Below are positions 34,338 to 43,865 of a stretch of 64,000 nt of DNA, piece after piece. Where the stretch lies: NCBI GenBank assembly GCA_963739545.1, contig CAVUAT010000014.1:1054001-1118000 (forward strand). The letters are read 5' to 3'. Position numbers and translations under genes: made by a program. Each line of letters starts with the position of its first letter. Within the stretch, counting starts at the first letter, position 1. The notes beneath the pieces were generated by a model, which ran no database searches, was not told the origin of the DNA, and worked only from the letters and a program-made list of their open reading frames with translations. This DNA comes from CAVUAT01 sp963739545. Lineage in GTDB: Bacteria; Actinomycetota; Thermoleophilia; Solirubrobacterales; 70-9.

Positions 34338-34727
34338 ATGGCCGATGAGCGCAAGAACGATGCTTCGATCTCCGAGAAGGAAGCCCACGAGCTGCTGGCC
34401 CGCGATCGAGAGCGCGTCGAGACCGCCCTGTCAGGTCTCGGACGGCAGCGGATCAGCGAGCTCGCCGAGATCGACACGGAGACCAGCGCCGACGACGACG
34501 CTGAGACGATCGTCGAGGAGGAAGTCGATGACGCCCTCGCGCGGAGTCTGCGCTCCGAGCTCGAGGCGATCGAGCGGGCCGAGAAGCGCCTCGAGGACGG
34601 GACCTACGGCCTCTCAGTCGAGAGCGGCGAGCAGATCCCCGCCGAACGCCTGCAGACGGTGCCGTACGCCGAGCGTACGATCGAAGAGCAGGAGCGCTAC
34701 GAGCGCACGCACGGCGGGGCTGCCTGA
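34338..34727 (+). CDS. DksA/TraR-family protein without zinc-finger cysteines
   Basis: 129 residues. A coiled-coil N-terminal part (ISEKEAHELLARDRERVETALSGL and DDALARSLRSELEAIERAEKRL) precedes DGTYGLSVESGEQIPAERLQTVPYAERTIEEQE. In DksA/TraR the corresponding segment is YGxCxxCGExIxxxRLxxxPxxxxCxxCQ. All four cysteines are replaced (Ser, Ser, Thr, Glu), so zinc cannot bind as usual. The acidic coiled-coil tip needed in the RNA polymerase secondary channel cannot be assigned with certainty. Possible RNAP-binding regulator. Confidence 0.8.
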   Translation: MADERKNDASISEKEAHELLARDRERVETALSGLGRQRISELAEIDTETSADDDAETIVEEEVDDALARSLRSELEAIERAEKRLEDGTYGLSVESGEQIPAERLQTVPYAERTIEEQERYERTHGGAA

Positions 34728-34762
34728 GCCGGTCTGCCTGAGCCGGTAAGAGACAGGGGCGC

Positions 34763-36475
34763 CTAGAAGAAGGCGCCGCCCTTGTACTCGCCGAAGACGT
34801 CGCGCATCGCGTTGCAGACGTCGCCGATCGAGCCCCCGGCGGCCAGCGCCGCCTTGATCGGCGGCAGCAGGTTGCCCTCGCCGCGGGCGACGTCGCGCAG
34901 GCTCTCGAGCTTGGCGTCGAGCGCCGGCTGGTCGCGCGCCTCCTTGAACGCAGCCAGCCGCTTCAGCTGGCGTGCCTCGGACTCGGGGTCCACCTTCAGG
35001 ATCTCGACGTCGTCGACGACGTCGGTCTCGTACTTGTTGACGCCGACGACGATGTCCTGGCCGGTGCGGTAGCGCTCGTGGTAGCTCGACGCAGATTCCT
35101 CGATCTCGCGCTGCATGAAGTCCAGGGCGTTGACCGAGCCGCCCATCTCCTCGACCTTGCCCATCAGCTCCCACGAGCGCTCCTCGATCTCGTCGGTCAG
35201 CGACTCGATGAAGTAGGAGCCCGCGAAGGGATCGACGGTGTCGGCGACGCCGGATTCGTGGGCGAGCACCTGCTGGGTGCGAAGGGCGATACGTGCCGAG
35301 CGCTCGGTGGGGAGGGCCAGCGCCTCGTCGAAGCCATTGGTGTGGAGCGACTGCGTGCCGCCCGCGACCGCCGCGAACCCCTGCAGGGCGACGCGAATGA
35401 TGTTGACCTCGGGCTGCTGGGCCTGGAGCGTCACGCCTCCGGTCTGGGTGTGGAAGCGCATCATCTGGGCCTTCTCGTCGGTGGCGCCGAAGCGCTCGGC
35501 CATGACCTTCGCCCACATCCTCCGGGCCGCCCGGAACTTGGCGATCTCCTGGAAGACGTTGTTGTGGCCGTTGAAGAAGAAGGCGAGGCGCTTGCCGAAG
35601 CGGTTGATGTCGAGCCCGGCGGCGATCCCGCCGTCGACATAGGCGATCGCGTTGGCGAGGGTGAAGGCGACCTCCTGCACAGCGGAACAGCCCTTTTCGC
35701 GGATGTGGTACCCGCTGATCGAGATCGTGTTCCACTTCGGGACGTTCTGGTCGCAGTAGGCGAAGATGTCGGTGGTCAGGCGCATCGTCGCCTCGGGCGG
35801 GTAGATGTAGTTGCCGCGGGCGATGTACTCCTTCAGCACGTCGTTCTGGACGGTTCCGCGAAGCTCTGACGACGGCACGCCCTGCTCCTCGCCGACCAGT
35901 TCGTAGAGCAGCAGCAGGATCGCCGCCGGCGCGTTGATCGTCATGGAGGTCGAGACGTCGGCGAGCGAGATCTGGTCGAAGCAGATCCGCATGTCCTCGA
36001 TCGTGTCGATCGGGACCCCGGTGCGGCCCACCTCGCCGGCGCACAGGGGGTCGTCGGAGTCGCGGCCGAGCTGCGTCGGCAGGTCGAAGGCCATCGACAG
36101 CCCCGTCGAGCCGTGCTCGGTCAGGTAGCGGTAGCGCTCGTTGGTGTCCTCTGGCGTCGCGAACCCCGCGTACTGGCGCATCGTCCAGGTCCGGTCGCGG
36201 TACATCCGCTCGTGGATCCCGCGCGTGAAGGGGTAGGAGCCGGGTTCGCCGAGTCGCTCCTTCAGCCCGGGGGCGACGTCGCTCTCGTCATACAGCGGCT
36301 CGATCTCGATCCCGGAGTCGGTGATCACCCGCTCGTCGTCGGGCCCGACCACGGGCGCGATGTAGCGGTCGAGGTCCTCCTCGGCGGCCTTCAGCTGCGC
36401 GCCGTCGGGCGCGCCGTTCGACGCGGCCCCGTCGGCACCCTTGTCCGCCGCCTTGCCATGCGGGCGCGTAGCCAT
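34763..36475 (-). CDS. methylmalonyl-CoA mutase large-subunit (N-terminal catalytic) protein
   Basis: 570 residues covering the TIM-barrel half only; the B12-binding domain (DxHxxG) is absent and must be a separate polypeptide. WTMRQYAGFAT retains the Tyr, and VLKEYIARGNYIYPP the Arg, that distinguish methylmalonyl-CoA mutase from isobutyryl-CoA mutase (Phe and Gln there). HTQTGGVTLQAQQPEVNIIR is the conserved barrel segment. It interconverts (R)-methylmalonyl-CoA and succinyl-CoA. TATCCT lies 6 nt before the ATG. The small subunit is not in the window. Confidence 0.9.
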   Translation of the reverse strand: MATRPHGKAADKGADGAASNGAPDGAQLKAAEEDLDRYIAPVVGPDDERVITDSGIEIEPLYDESDVAPGLKERLGEPGSYPFTRGIHERMYRDRTWTMRQYAGFATPEDTNERYRYLTEHGSTGLSMAFDLPTQLGRDSDDPLCAGEVGRTGVPIDTIEDMRICFDQISLADVSTSMTINAPAAILLLLYELVGEEQGVPSSELRGTVQNDVLKEYIARGNYIYPPEATMRLTTDIFAYCDQNVPKWNTISISGYHIREKGCSAVQEVAFTLANAIAYVDGGIAAGLDINRFGKRLAFFFNGHNNVFQEIAKFRAARRMWAKVMAERFGATDEKAQMMRFHTQTGGVTLQAQQPEVNIIRVALQGFAAVAGGTQSLHTNGFDEALALPTERSARIALRTQQVLAHESGVADTVDPFAGSYFIESLTDEIEERSWELMGKVEEMGGSVNALDFMQREIEESASSYHERYRTGQDIVVGVNKYETDVVDDVEILKVDPESEARQLKRLAAFKEARDQPALDAKLESLRDVARGEGNLLPPIKAALAAGGSIGDVCNAMRDVFGEYKGGAFF

Positions 36476-36508
36476 GGGTCAAGGATAGATCGGCGCGGGT
36501 GACGAGGA

Positions 36509-36847
36509 TCAGACGATGCGGTCGAACGGGCGCTTCTCCGGAGTGGAGAGCTCGTCCATGACTGCGTCCAGCCACCCCTCGAGGCGGTGGGGCTCGCGCT
36601 TGCAGCTCGCCTTCACCTCGACGTGGGTGCCCCAGCCCTTCTCGGCCATCTCGACCTCGATGCGGCCCGAGTTGATGTGGCTCGCCGCCTCCCAGACCAG
36701 GCGGGACTCGGGCTCGCGCTCGGCGATCTCGATCTCGGTCGCCTGGCCCACGAGCGAGCTCATCAGGCCCTGCATGCGCTCGGGCTGGTCGATCATCTCC
36801 CAGAGCTCGGGAGAGGACTTCATCAGGGTCCGGCTTGCGGATCTCAT
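36509..36847 (-). CDS. small SRPBCC-like protein (hypothetical)
   Basis: 112 residues. KSSPELWEMIDQPERMQGLM resembles the N-terminal helix of SRPBCC proteins, and IEIAEREPESRLVWEAAS and RIEVEMAEKGWGTHVEVKAS resemble their consecutive beta strands. The C-terminal helix LEGWLDAVMDEL would close the cavity. The assignment is by pattern only. It is encoded just upstream of the DUF2304/GT2/WecB gene run and downstream of the mutase gene, on the same strand. Confidence 0.55.
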   Translation of the reverse strand: MRSASRTLMKSSPELWEMIDQPERMQGLMSSLVGQATEIEIAEREPESRLVWEAASHINSGRIEVEMAEKGWGTHVEVKASCKREPHRLEGWLDAVMDELSTPEKRPFDRIV

Positions 36848-36884
36848 GCCCGCTGTTTCGGCCCCGCCCGGGCCCTTCCTGCCG

Positions 36885-37308
36885 CTACTTCGGAATGGGT
36901 GATTCCTGCCGTTCGTTTTCAGGTGTGCCCTGGGTTTTGGCGCCCTCGCGCTCGCGGCTCAGGCGGGCCAACTCCTGCGCCAGCAGCTTGTTCTCGCGCG
37001 AGAGGCGCGAGACGACCGAAGAGAAGCTCAGCAGCAGCACGAGGATGAAGCCGAACCCGACCACGAACAGGGCGTTGGCGGGCGTGGCGATCCCGACCAG
37101 CTCGGCCAGCTCGTCGAGCAGCCCGTCGAAGATCGAGAGGACCAGCAGGACGGCGGCGGCAAGCAGCCAGAGGATCGCGTAGGGCTCGCCCAGGCGGCGT
37201 CGTCGGACCAGCTCGAGCACGAAGAAGAAGAGAAGCGCCGATCCCGCGATCGCGACGATCTGGACGCGCGTGTTCCAGCGTGCTTCCGGCGGCGAGCAGG
37301 TCGATCAT
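36885..37308 (-). CDS. DUF2304 membrane protein, frameshifted near the 5' end
   Basis: The body reads TRVQIVAIAGSALLFFFVLE, LVRRRRLGEPYAILWLLAAA and FVVGFGFILVLLLSFSSVVSRLSREN, a three-helix DUF2304 protein with a coiled-coil tail. This frame has no start codon before GTG 37220. The ATG at 37308, overlapping the GT2 stop as ATGA, begins MIDLLAAGS in another frame, and one extra base within 37276-37283 would join them. DUF2304 proteins typically accompany a GT2 glycosyltransferase, as here. Confidence 0.7.
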
Positions 37309-38078
37309 CGCGGCACCCCCTCGAGCGCCTCGGAGGGAGGCGTCGCGAGCCAGTCGTCGCCCGGCGGCGGCACGGGCCGGCGGCGGAAGAGCCCGACGAA
37401 TATCGCCAGCAGCACTCGCGCCATGTAGTAGGGGGCGCTGTAGCCGCCGAGCGACGAGCTGCCGTGCGCGCGCGGGCGCATCGTCACCGGCACCTCCTGC
37501 ATCGACATGTCGTGGGCATGCACCATCAGGATCGCCTCGACCTCGGGGAAGTCGTGGGGGTAGTCGCGGGCGAAGAGCTCGATGCCCCGGCGGTTGGTCA
37601 TGCGGAAGCCCGACGTCGGGTCCGTGACCGGCGAGCGGGTGATTCGAGAGACCAGCCGGGCGAAGAGCTTCTGGCCGATTCGCCGCCAGCTGCCGACCGG
37701 GTAGCCGGCCCCCTTGAGGAACCGGCTGCCCCAGACCATCTCGGCCTCGCCGGCGTGGAGCGCCTTCTCGAGGGCGGCGAGCTGCGCGGGGTCGTGCTGG
37801 CCGTCGCCGTCCACCTGGACGGCGATCTCGTAGCCCTGGAGGTATGCGAAGCGGTAGCCGGACTGCACGGCGCCGCCGATCCCGAGGTTGAACGCGTGCG
37901 AGAGCACGATCGCCCCGGCTTCCCTCGCGACCTCGGCGGTGTTGTCGGTGGACCCGTCGTCGACCACGAGCACGTCGTAGCCCGGCGCCTGGCTGTTCAG
38001 CTCGGCGACGACGCCGGCGATCGCCCCCTCCTCGTTCAGGGCAGGCACGATTGCCACCTTCTTGCTCCCCGAGGCCAT
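37305..38078 (-). CDS. family 2 glycosyltransferase (polyprenyl-phosphate sugar transferase type)
   Basis: 257 residues from ATG 38078. KVAIVPALNEEGAIAGVVAEL, DVLVVDDGSTDNTAEVA and VQVDGDGQHDPAQL (DxD-type Asp residues) mark a GT-A fold similar to DPM1-like transferases. VTDPTSGFRMTNRRGIELFA is the conserved C-terminal motif. There is no membrane-anchor domain; the downstream DUF2304 protein may supply it. The ATG overlaps the wecB stop by one base (TGATG). It likely acts in cell-envelope glycan synthesis. Confidence 0.9.
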   Translation of the reverse strand: MASGSKKVAIVPALNEEGAIAGVVAELNSQAPGYDVLVVDDGSTDNTAEVAREAGAIVLSHAFNLGIGGAVQSGYRFAYLQGYEIAVQVDGDGQHDPAQLAALEKALHAGEAEMVWGSRFLKGAGYPVGSWRRIGQKLFARLVSRITRSPVTDPTSGFRMTNRRGIELFARDYPHDFPEVEAILMVHAHDMSMQEVPVTMRPRAHGSSSLGGYSAPYYMARVLLAIFVGLFRRRPVPPPGDDWLATPPSEALEGVPR

Positions 38079-39163
38079 CAGGCGAGAAAGGATACGACCG
38101 CATCCGCAGCGCGCGGTCCCGCCTCTCCGTCCCAGTGCGGGATGCGCGGAGGAGCGTGCGGCGGCTCGCTCGCCAGGACCTCGGCAGCGGCGCTCCGAAG
38201 CGCATCCGGATCGACCCCGACGAGGGTGTTCGTGCCGAGCTCGACGGTCACGGGCCGCTCGGTAGTGCGCCTGTAGGTCAGGCAGGGGACGCCGAGCGCC
38301 GACGTCTCCTCCTGGACCCCGCCCGAATCGGTGATCACCAGGCGCGCCTCGGCCTCGAGCGCGATGAACTCCGCGTAGTCCATCGGCCGGGCCAGCTTCA
38401 CCATCGGCGGCAGCTCGATCCCCCACTCCTCGAGGTGGGCGACGGTCCGCGGGTGGGCGGGGAAGAGGACGGGAGCGGTGTGCGAGATCTCGCCGAGCAC
38501 CTCGATCACCTTGCCGAGCGCCTCGCGGTCGTCGACCAGCGCGGGCCGGTGCAGCGTGACCAGCACGTAGCTGCGCGACTCGACTCCGGCGGCCTCGAGC
38601 GCCGCCTCGCGGTCGGCGTCGTCGAGGATGCGAAAGAGGCTGTCGATCATCGTGTTGCCGACCAGCACGACGCCGGCCGACATCCCCTCGGCCGCGAGGT
38701 TCTCGACGGCGTCCTCGGAGGTGCAGAGGAGCAGGTCGCTGACCCGGTCGGTCGCGATCCGGTTCACCTCCTCGGGCATCGACCAGTCGCGCGAGCGCAG
38801 CCCCGACTCGAGGTGAGCCACCGCGATGTTCAGCTTCGTCGCAGCGAGCGCCGCCGCGAGGGTCGAGTTGACGTCGCCCGCGACGAGCACGATGTCGGCC
38901 GGGTTCTGCTGCAGGTCGGCCTCGACGCCGATCATCACCTTCGCGGTCTGCTCGGCGTGGCTTCCCGACCCGACCCCGAGGTTGGCGTCGGGCTGGGGCA
39001 TCCCGAGCCGCTCGATGAACCCGTCGGAGAGCGCCCGGTCGTAGTGCTGGCCCGTGTGCAGCAGGCGCACGTCGACCCCCTCGCGCTCGGCGAGCGCCTG
39101 GGTGACCGGAGCCATCTTCACGAAGTTGGGCCGCGCGCCGACGACGGCCAGGACGGTTGGCAT
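38078..39163 (-). CDS. wecB: UDP-N-acetylglucosamine 2-epimerase (non-hydrolysing)
   Basis: 361 residues. TVLAVVGARPNFVKMAPV is the N-terminal Rossmann segment, followed by DVNSTLAAALAATKLNIAVAHLESGLRS (catalytic Glu), SMPEEVNRIATD, VTLHRPALVDD (conserved His) and ITDSGGVQEETSALGVPCL. It produces UDP-ManNAc for surface polysaccharide. It is the first gene of the wecB-GT2-DUF2304 set. The 16 nt between it and the secreted gene upstream (39186-40103, same strand) suggest possible read-through. Confidence 0.94.
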   Translation of the reverse strand: MPTVLAVVGARPNFVKMAPVTQALAEREGVDVRLLHTGQHYDRALSDGFIERLGMPQPDANLGVGSGSHAEQTAKVMIGVEADLQQNPADIVLVAGDVNSTLAAALAATKLNIAVAHLESGLRSRDWSMPEEVNRIATDRVSDLLLCTSEDAVENLAAEGMSAGVVLVGNTMIDSLFRILDDADREAALEAAGVESRSYVLVTLHRPALVDDREALGKVIEVLGEISHTAPVLFPAHPRTVAHLEEWGIELPPMVKLARPMDYAEFIALEAEARLVITDSGGVQEETSALGVPCLTYRRTTERPVTVELGTNTLVGVDPDALRSAAAEVLASEPPHAPPRIPHWDGEAGPRAADAVVSFLA

Positions 39164-39185
39164 CGCGGGAGTCTCGCCTACTCGG

Positions 39186-40103
39186 CTACTTGATGACGTT
39201 GAAGAACCGCGAGCAGGTGTAGCCGTCCGCGAGATTCGGGCTCTTCGAGTTGAAGCTCATCGCGATGTCGTAGGCGCCCACGGACTCCGGGGTGAACCTC
39301 GTCTCGAAGAACCCGCGCCGCCCGGTCCGGACCTTCTGCTTGACCGGCCTGACCTTCGTGTTCGAGGTGGTCGGCCCGACGACGCGCAGCTTCAGGACCT
39401 TGCGCCGCAGCACGGGCTCGGTCCGACCCGTCACCACGATCGCCTTGCCCAGCTTCGCCTCTGTCACCCGAGCAGGGGCGCGTTCGCTCTCCGGCCTCGT
39501 CTTGAACAGGATGCGCAGCCCCGACATCCCGGTGCGCGTCGGCTCCGCCGTCCGCACCGTCAGCGGCAGCGGGAGGGTGCTCTCGTCTCCGCTGACCATC
39601 TGCGTGCCGATCTCGAAGAACGGCGCGATGCTGTCACCCGGCCACGGCGGCTCGTTCGCCACGAACGTCGCGACCAGCGACGACTGCGATCCCGCCGGGA
39701 TCGTGACGTCCCTGACGCCACCACCGTTGACCGAACCGTGCCATCCAGGCCCGGTCCCACCACACGACGCGATGCTCGGGATCGAGAAGGCACCGAGGCC
39801 GAGCGCGCCGGGCCCGTTCAGAGTGAGCTGCCCGTTGGTCGCGAGCGTCGCGAACTCAGCGTCCTTGCCCTCGCCCCCGAACTGCGGCGCCCGCGTCGAG
39901 ACGGTGAACCGCTCCTCCTGGGCGGTGGTGGTCACGGCGAGGGCGCACGTGATCGTGGTCGAGCCCGGGTAGGAGATCGCCGTCGGGGTGCAGGAGGCCG
40001 AAAAGGTGGCCTGGGCGCCGGCGGAGGCGGGAATCGCCAGCGCGGCGAGGCTCGCCACCGCGACGCTGACGGCGAGCCGCCGCGGGTGTGAGGCGAGAGT
40101 CAC
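39186..40103 (-). CDS. secreted beta-sandwich protein of unknown function
   Basis: 305 residues. A signal peptide (LAVSVAVASLAALAIPASAGAQ) is followed by repeats of beta strands. These include CTPTAISYPGSTTITCALAV (Cys pair), PWPGDSIAPFFEIG, SGLRILFKTRPESERAPARV, AIVVTGRTEPVLRRKVLKLR and GYTCSRFFNVIK. The GTG start overlaps the stop of a tandem paralogue (GTGA). The C-terminal half looks like an Ig-like or polysaccharide-associated fold, but no known family is recognised. It precedes wecB. Confidence 0.7.
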   Translation of the reverse strand: MTLASHPRRLAVSVAVASLAALAIPASAGAQATFSASCTPTAISYPGSTTITCALAVTTTAQEERFTVSTRAPQFGGEGKDAEFATLATNGQLTLNGPGALGLGAFSIPSIASCGGTGPGWHGSVNGGGVRDVTIPAGSQSSLVATFVANEPPWPGDSIAPFFEIGTQMVSGDESTLPLPLTVRTAEPTRTGMSGLRILFKTRPESERAPARVTEAKLGKAIVVTGRTEPVLRRKVLKLRVVGPTTSNTKVRPVKQKVRTGRRGFFETRFTPESVGAYDIAMSFNSKSPNLADGYTCSRFFNVIK

Positions 40104-40983
40104 TTGACCAGCTTGAAGTACTTCGAGCAGGCGAAGTCCCCCGACAGTTCGGCCCGCTGCGAGACGTATCGGACCCCGAGCTCATTGAAGCCGGGCTCCG
40201 TCGGGCTCCATCTGACCCGGAACTTCGCCTGCCCGTAGTGCGGATCTGCAGGGAGAGCGCGACCACGGTGTCTCGTTGTCGAACAGGATCAGCATCTTCT
40301 GCTTGCGAACCGCCGGGATCGTCCGCCCCGTCAGCAGGATTGTCTCTCCGATCTTCACCTTCGCAGCGGATCCGCGCCAACTCCGATTTCACCGAGCCGC
40401 GGCTTGGTCTTGAGAAGGATGCGGACGCCGCTGGTCCCCGTCAGCACGGGAGCGGGGCCCTGGACGCTGAATGGCGCCGTGAGCGTGGTCGGCCCCAGGG
40501 TCGGCTCGCCGACAGCTTGGAAATCAAATCGCGGCGCCAGGCTCATCCCCGGCCAGGGCGGCAGACCCGTTCCGAACCGCCACGTGATCGTCGCGGTCTG
40601 ACCCGCCAGCACCTTCACGCTCAGGTTGTATCCGCGGCCCCCACCGCGTGCAGGCCTCCCCCTGAGGAGCACGCCGCGAAATCGGCGATCACGCTCGAGA
40701 AGGCCCCACCCTGGCCGTTGACGATCGTCGGAATCGCGACTTGATCGAGCGCCGGCCCTTCGCCTGGAAAGGTCGGCGCGGTCGCGGAGAGGCCGAACAC
40801 CTCGTCCTGCGATCCCGCGGTGACCTGGAGGGTGTAGGTCAGCGTCTTGCCGCCCGGGAACGAGACGCTTGTCGGTGACAGCCCGACCTGGACAGACGGG
40901 TTCGCCGCTGCAACCGGAGCATGCCCGAGGCAGAGCGCCGCCCAGCGCGGCGACGCCGACCAACCCCCTCAATCCCTCGACCT
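40100..40983 (-). pseudogene. tandem paralogue of the secreted protein, disrupted by about four frameshifts
   Basis: Pieces in three frames align in order with the intact copy downstream. They are LVGVAALGGAL (signal), then VQVGLSPTSVSFPGGKTLTY and FSSVIADFAACSSGGGLHAV. GGRGYNLSVKVLAGQTATIT through SGVRILLKTKPRLGEIGVG follows, then AAKVKIGETILLTGRTIPAV, and finally HYGQAKFRVRWSPTEPGFNE ending SKYFKLVK. Frame changes fall near 40930, 40636-40645, 40362-40375 and 40246-40256. Real decay is more likely here than elsewhere, given the density of breaks. Confidence 0.75.
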
Positions 40984-41047
40984 CACGCGCTCGATCGTCC
41001 CACCAACCGGGGGGCCGAGCAAACCGAGCGGCTACGCTCCGACGCCT

Positions 41048-41929
41048 ATGGCGAGCAAGGAAAAGGGGGCTGTCGTGATCACCGGTGCCTCGACCGGTAT
41101 CGGCCGCGAGACCGCCCTCTACCTCGACGAGCAGGGCTACCGGGTCTTCCCCGGGGTGCGAAAGCAGAAGGACGCCGGCAACCTCGCCAAGGCCGGTTCC
41201 GATCGCCTCACCCCGATCACGATCGACGTGACCGAGGCAGCGTCGATCGAGGCCGCCCGCGAGCAGGTCGAGGAAGCGGTGGGTACCTCGGGGATCGTCG
41301 GGCTGGTCAACAACGCCGGCGTCGCGAATGCCGGGCCCGTCGAGCACCTCCCCGTCTCTGATTTCCAGAAGGTGATCGACGTCAACCTGACGGGCCAGTA
41401 CGCGGTCACCCAGCAGTTCCTCCCGCTCGTGCGCCGCGGTGAGGGAACGATCCTGTTCATCACGTCGATCGGGGGCCGGGTCGCGTCCCCTTTCTTCTCT
41501 GCCTACAACGCTTCGAAGTTCGGCCTCGAGGGGCTCGCCGACGCGCTGCGGCGCGAAATCAAGCCTTGGAAGATGAACGTCGTCGTGATCGAGCCGGGGT
41601 CGATCGCGACCGAGATCTGGGAGCGCGGCACCGAGGAGTTCGACCGCGCCGAGGCCGAGCTCGGCCCCGAGGCGAAGCGCCTCTACGGCAAGCAGCTGAA
41701 GGCGATGCGCGACGTGATGGCCGACACCGCAGAGCGCGGGATCGAGCCCGTCGAGGTCGCGAAGGTGATCGAGAAGGCGATCCGCTCCGACAGCCCGAAC
41801 TCGCGCTACCTGATCGGCACCGACGCCAAGCTGATGTACCGGATGCAGCGGCTGGTCGGCGACAAGAACTTCGACAAGCTGATGCGCCGCTCGATGAAGC
41901 TGCCGAACGACGCGCCCCAAGCGCGCTGA
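41048..41929 (+). CDS. SDR-family oxidoreductase
   Basis: 293 residues. The cofactor motif ITGASTGIGRETALYL is followed by LVNNAGVANAGPVEHL, the catalytic Ser in ILFITSIGGRVASPF and YNASKFGLEGLADALRRE (Tyr-x3-Lys). The long C-terminal part is like retinol-dehydrogenase-type SDRs. TACGCT (41033-41038) lies 9 nt before the ATG. It is divergent from the secreted pseudogene and convergent with the STAS-like gene. Substrate unknown. Confidence 0.88.
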   Translation: MASKEKGAVVITGASTGIGRETALYLDEQGYRVFPGVRKQKDAGNLAKAGSDRLTPITIDVTEAASIEAAREQVEEAVGTSGIVGLVNNAGVANAGPVEHLPVSDFQKVIDVNLTGQYAVTQQFLPLVRRGEGTILFITSIGGRVASPFFSAYNASKFGLEGLADALRREIKPWKMNVVVIEPGSIATEIWERGTEEFDRAEAELGPEAKRLYGKQLKAMRDVMADTAERGIEPVEVAKVIEKAIRSDSPNSRYLIGTDAKLMYRMQRLVGDKNFDKLMRRSMKLPNDAPQAR

Positions 41930-41938
41930 GCCCGCTTC

Positions 41939-42315
41939 CTAGCCGGCCGCCCAGGCCTTCGCCGCTTCGAGCTCTGCGGGCGCGAACACCTTCATGTCGC
42001 CCGGCGAGACCCAGCCGAACATCCGCGCCCAGCGCTTGATCCACTCGACGTCGGTGACCAGCGCCGAGCGCTTCAGGTTGTCGCGGTGGTGCACGCCGAT
42101 GTCGAAGTCCGCCTTCAGGTTCTCCCAGATGGCTCGCCCGTCGTGCGCCTCGAAGTCGTCGTCGAGGCAGAACACGATCCGAAGCTCGCCGTCGGCCTTC
42201 AGCACCTCCTCGATCGGAGGCAGGATCGTCTCGCGGTAGTCGGAGGCCTCGAGCTTGCCCGAGGCGCGGAAGCCGAGCGTCCCCTCGGGTGTGTCGATGC
42301 GCTCGACCACCGCCA

Positions 42316-42316
<1 letters not shown>
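41939..42316 (-). CDS. SpoIIAA/STAS-like protein
   Basis: 125 residues from GTG 42316 (MAVVERIDTPEGTLGFRASG). KLEASDYRETILPPIEEVLK, LRIVFCLDDDFEAHDGRAIW and GVHHRDNLKRSALVTDVEWI fit the SpoIIAA-like family (PF11964). The C-terminal ARMFGWVSPGDMKVFAPAEL then matches the family tail. The family adopts a STAS fold and is often taken to be lipid- or ligand-binding. The GTG overlaps the stop of the UXS gene by one base (TAGTG), placing it downstream of a G-rich tract. Confidence 0.75.
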
Positions 42317-43338
<1,022 letters not shown>

Positions 43339-43401
43339 CGTCGCCGCAGCGTAGCCGAGGCCTTTGCGGGTTCACGCAAGTCGCCCGCCTCCGGAGATCG
43401 G

Positions 43402-43534
43402 TCAGCCGCGTCGCGTGGGGGCCGGCACGCCCAGCTGCTTGCAAATCGAGCGCACGGTGCCCTGCGCGAGTTCACGATGTCGTGGAACAGTGGAAGGTGC
43501 TCCGCGAGGACCTCGCCAGATCTCGACGCTTCAA
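43402..43534 (-). pseudogene. hicA: HicA toxin remnant
   Basis: A TTG overlapping the hicB stop starts KRRDL, the HicA N-terminus. The sequence then jumps to WRGPRGAPSTVPRHREL and AQGTVRSICKQLGVPAPTRRG in a second frame, which is the HicA C-terminal half. About 20 codons with the GxSH catalytic-histidine segment are missing. The toxin is therefore inactive by internal deletion. Confidence 0.7.
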
Positions 43535-43763
43535 GGATCGAACTTCAGGGTGACCGATTCGCTGTCCTCATCCGAGCGCAGGCGCTGCAGTTCCTGGTCC
43601 GGAGTGAGCAAGACCTGCAACGCATCAAGCACGTTCGTCCGCGCCTCCTCCCGGGTCCCTCCTCGCTGATCGCGCCTGGCAGTTCGGCCACCTGAGCGGT
43701 GATGCGGCCATCGTCATTGGCCTCGTACCAGATGGTCAGATTGAGCGATTCGGTCACGGACAC
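43531..43763 (-). pseudogene. hicB: HicB antitoxin, frameshifted
   Basis: GTG 43763 opens LTIWYEANDDGRITAQVAEL, then PGAISEEG, the partial RNase H-like fold of HicB. The next segment TREEARTNVLDALQVLLTPD, running to SVTLKFDP-stop, is in another frame. One base is missing within about 43654-43664. The order hicB-hicA with overlapping stop and start is one of the two known arrangements. With hicA deleted, this locus is probably a dead toxin-antitoxin module. Confidence 0.7.
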
Positions 43764-43865
43764 AAAGTAGACGACGCAGTTGCTTCTCCTCGTCTCCGGG
43801 TCTTTCGTATCAACGCTTGAACCGAACGCTAGTAGCGGCGAGCCGGAAATGGATTCGCGAGTTCG

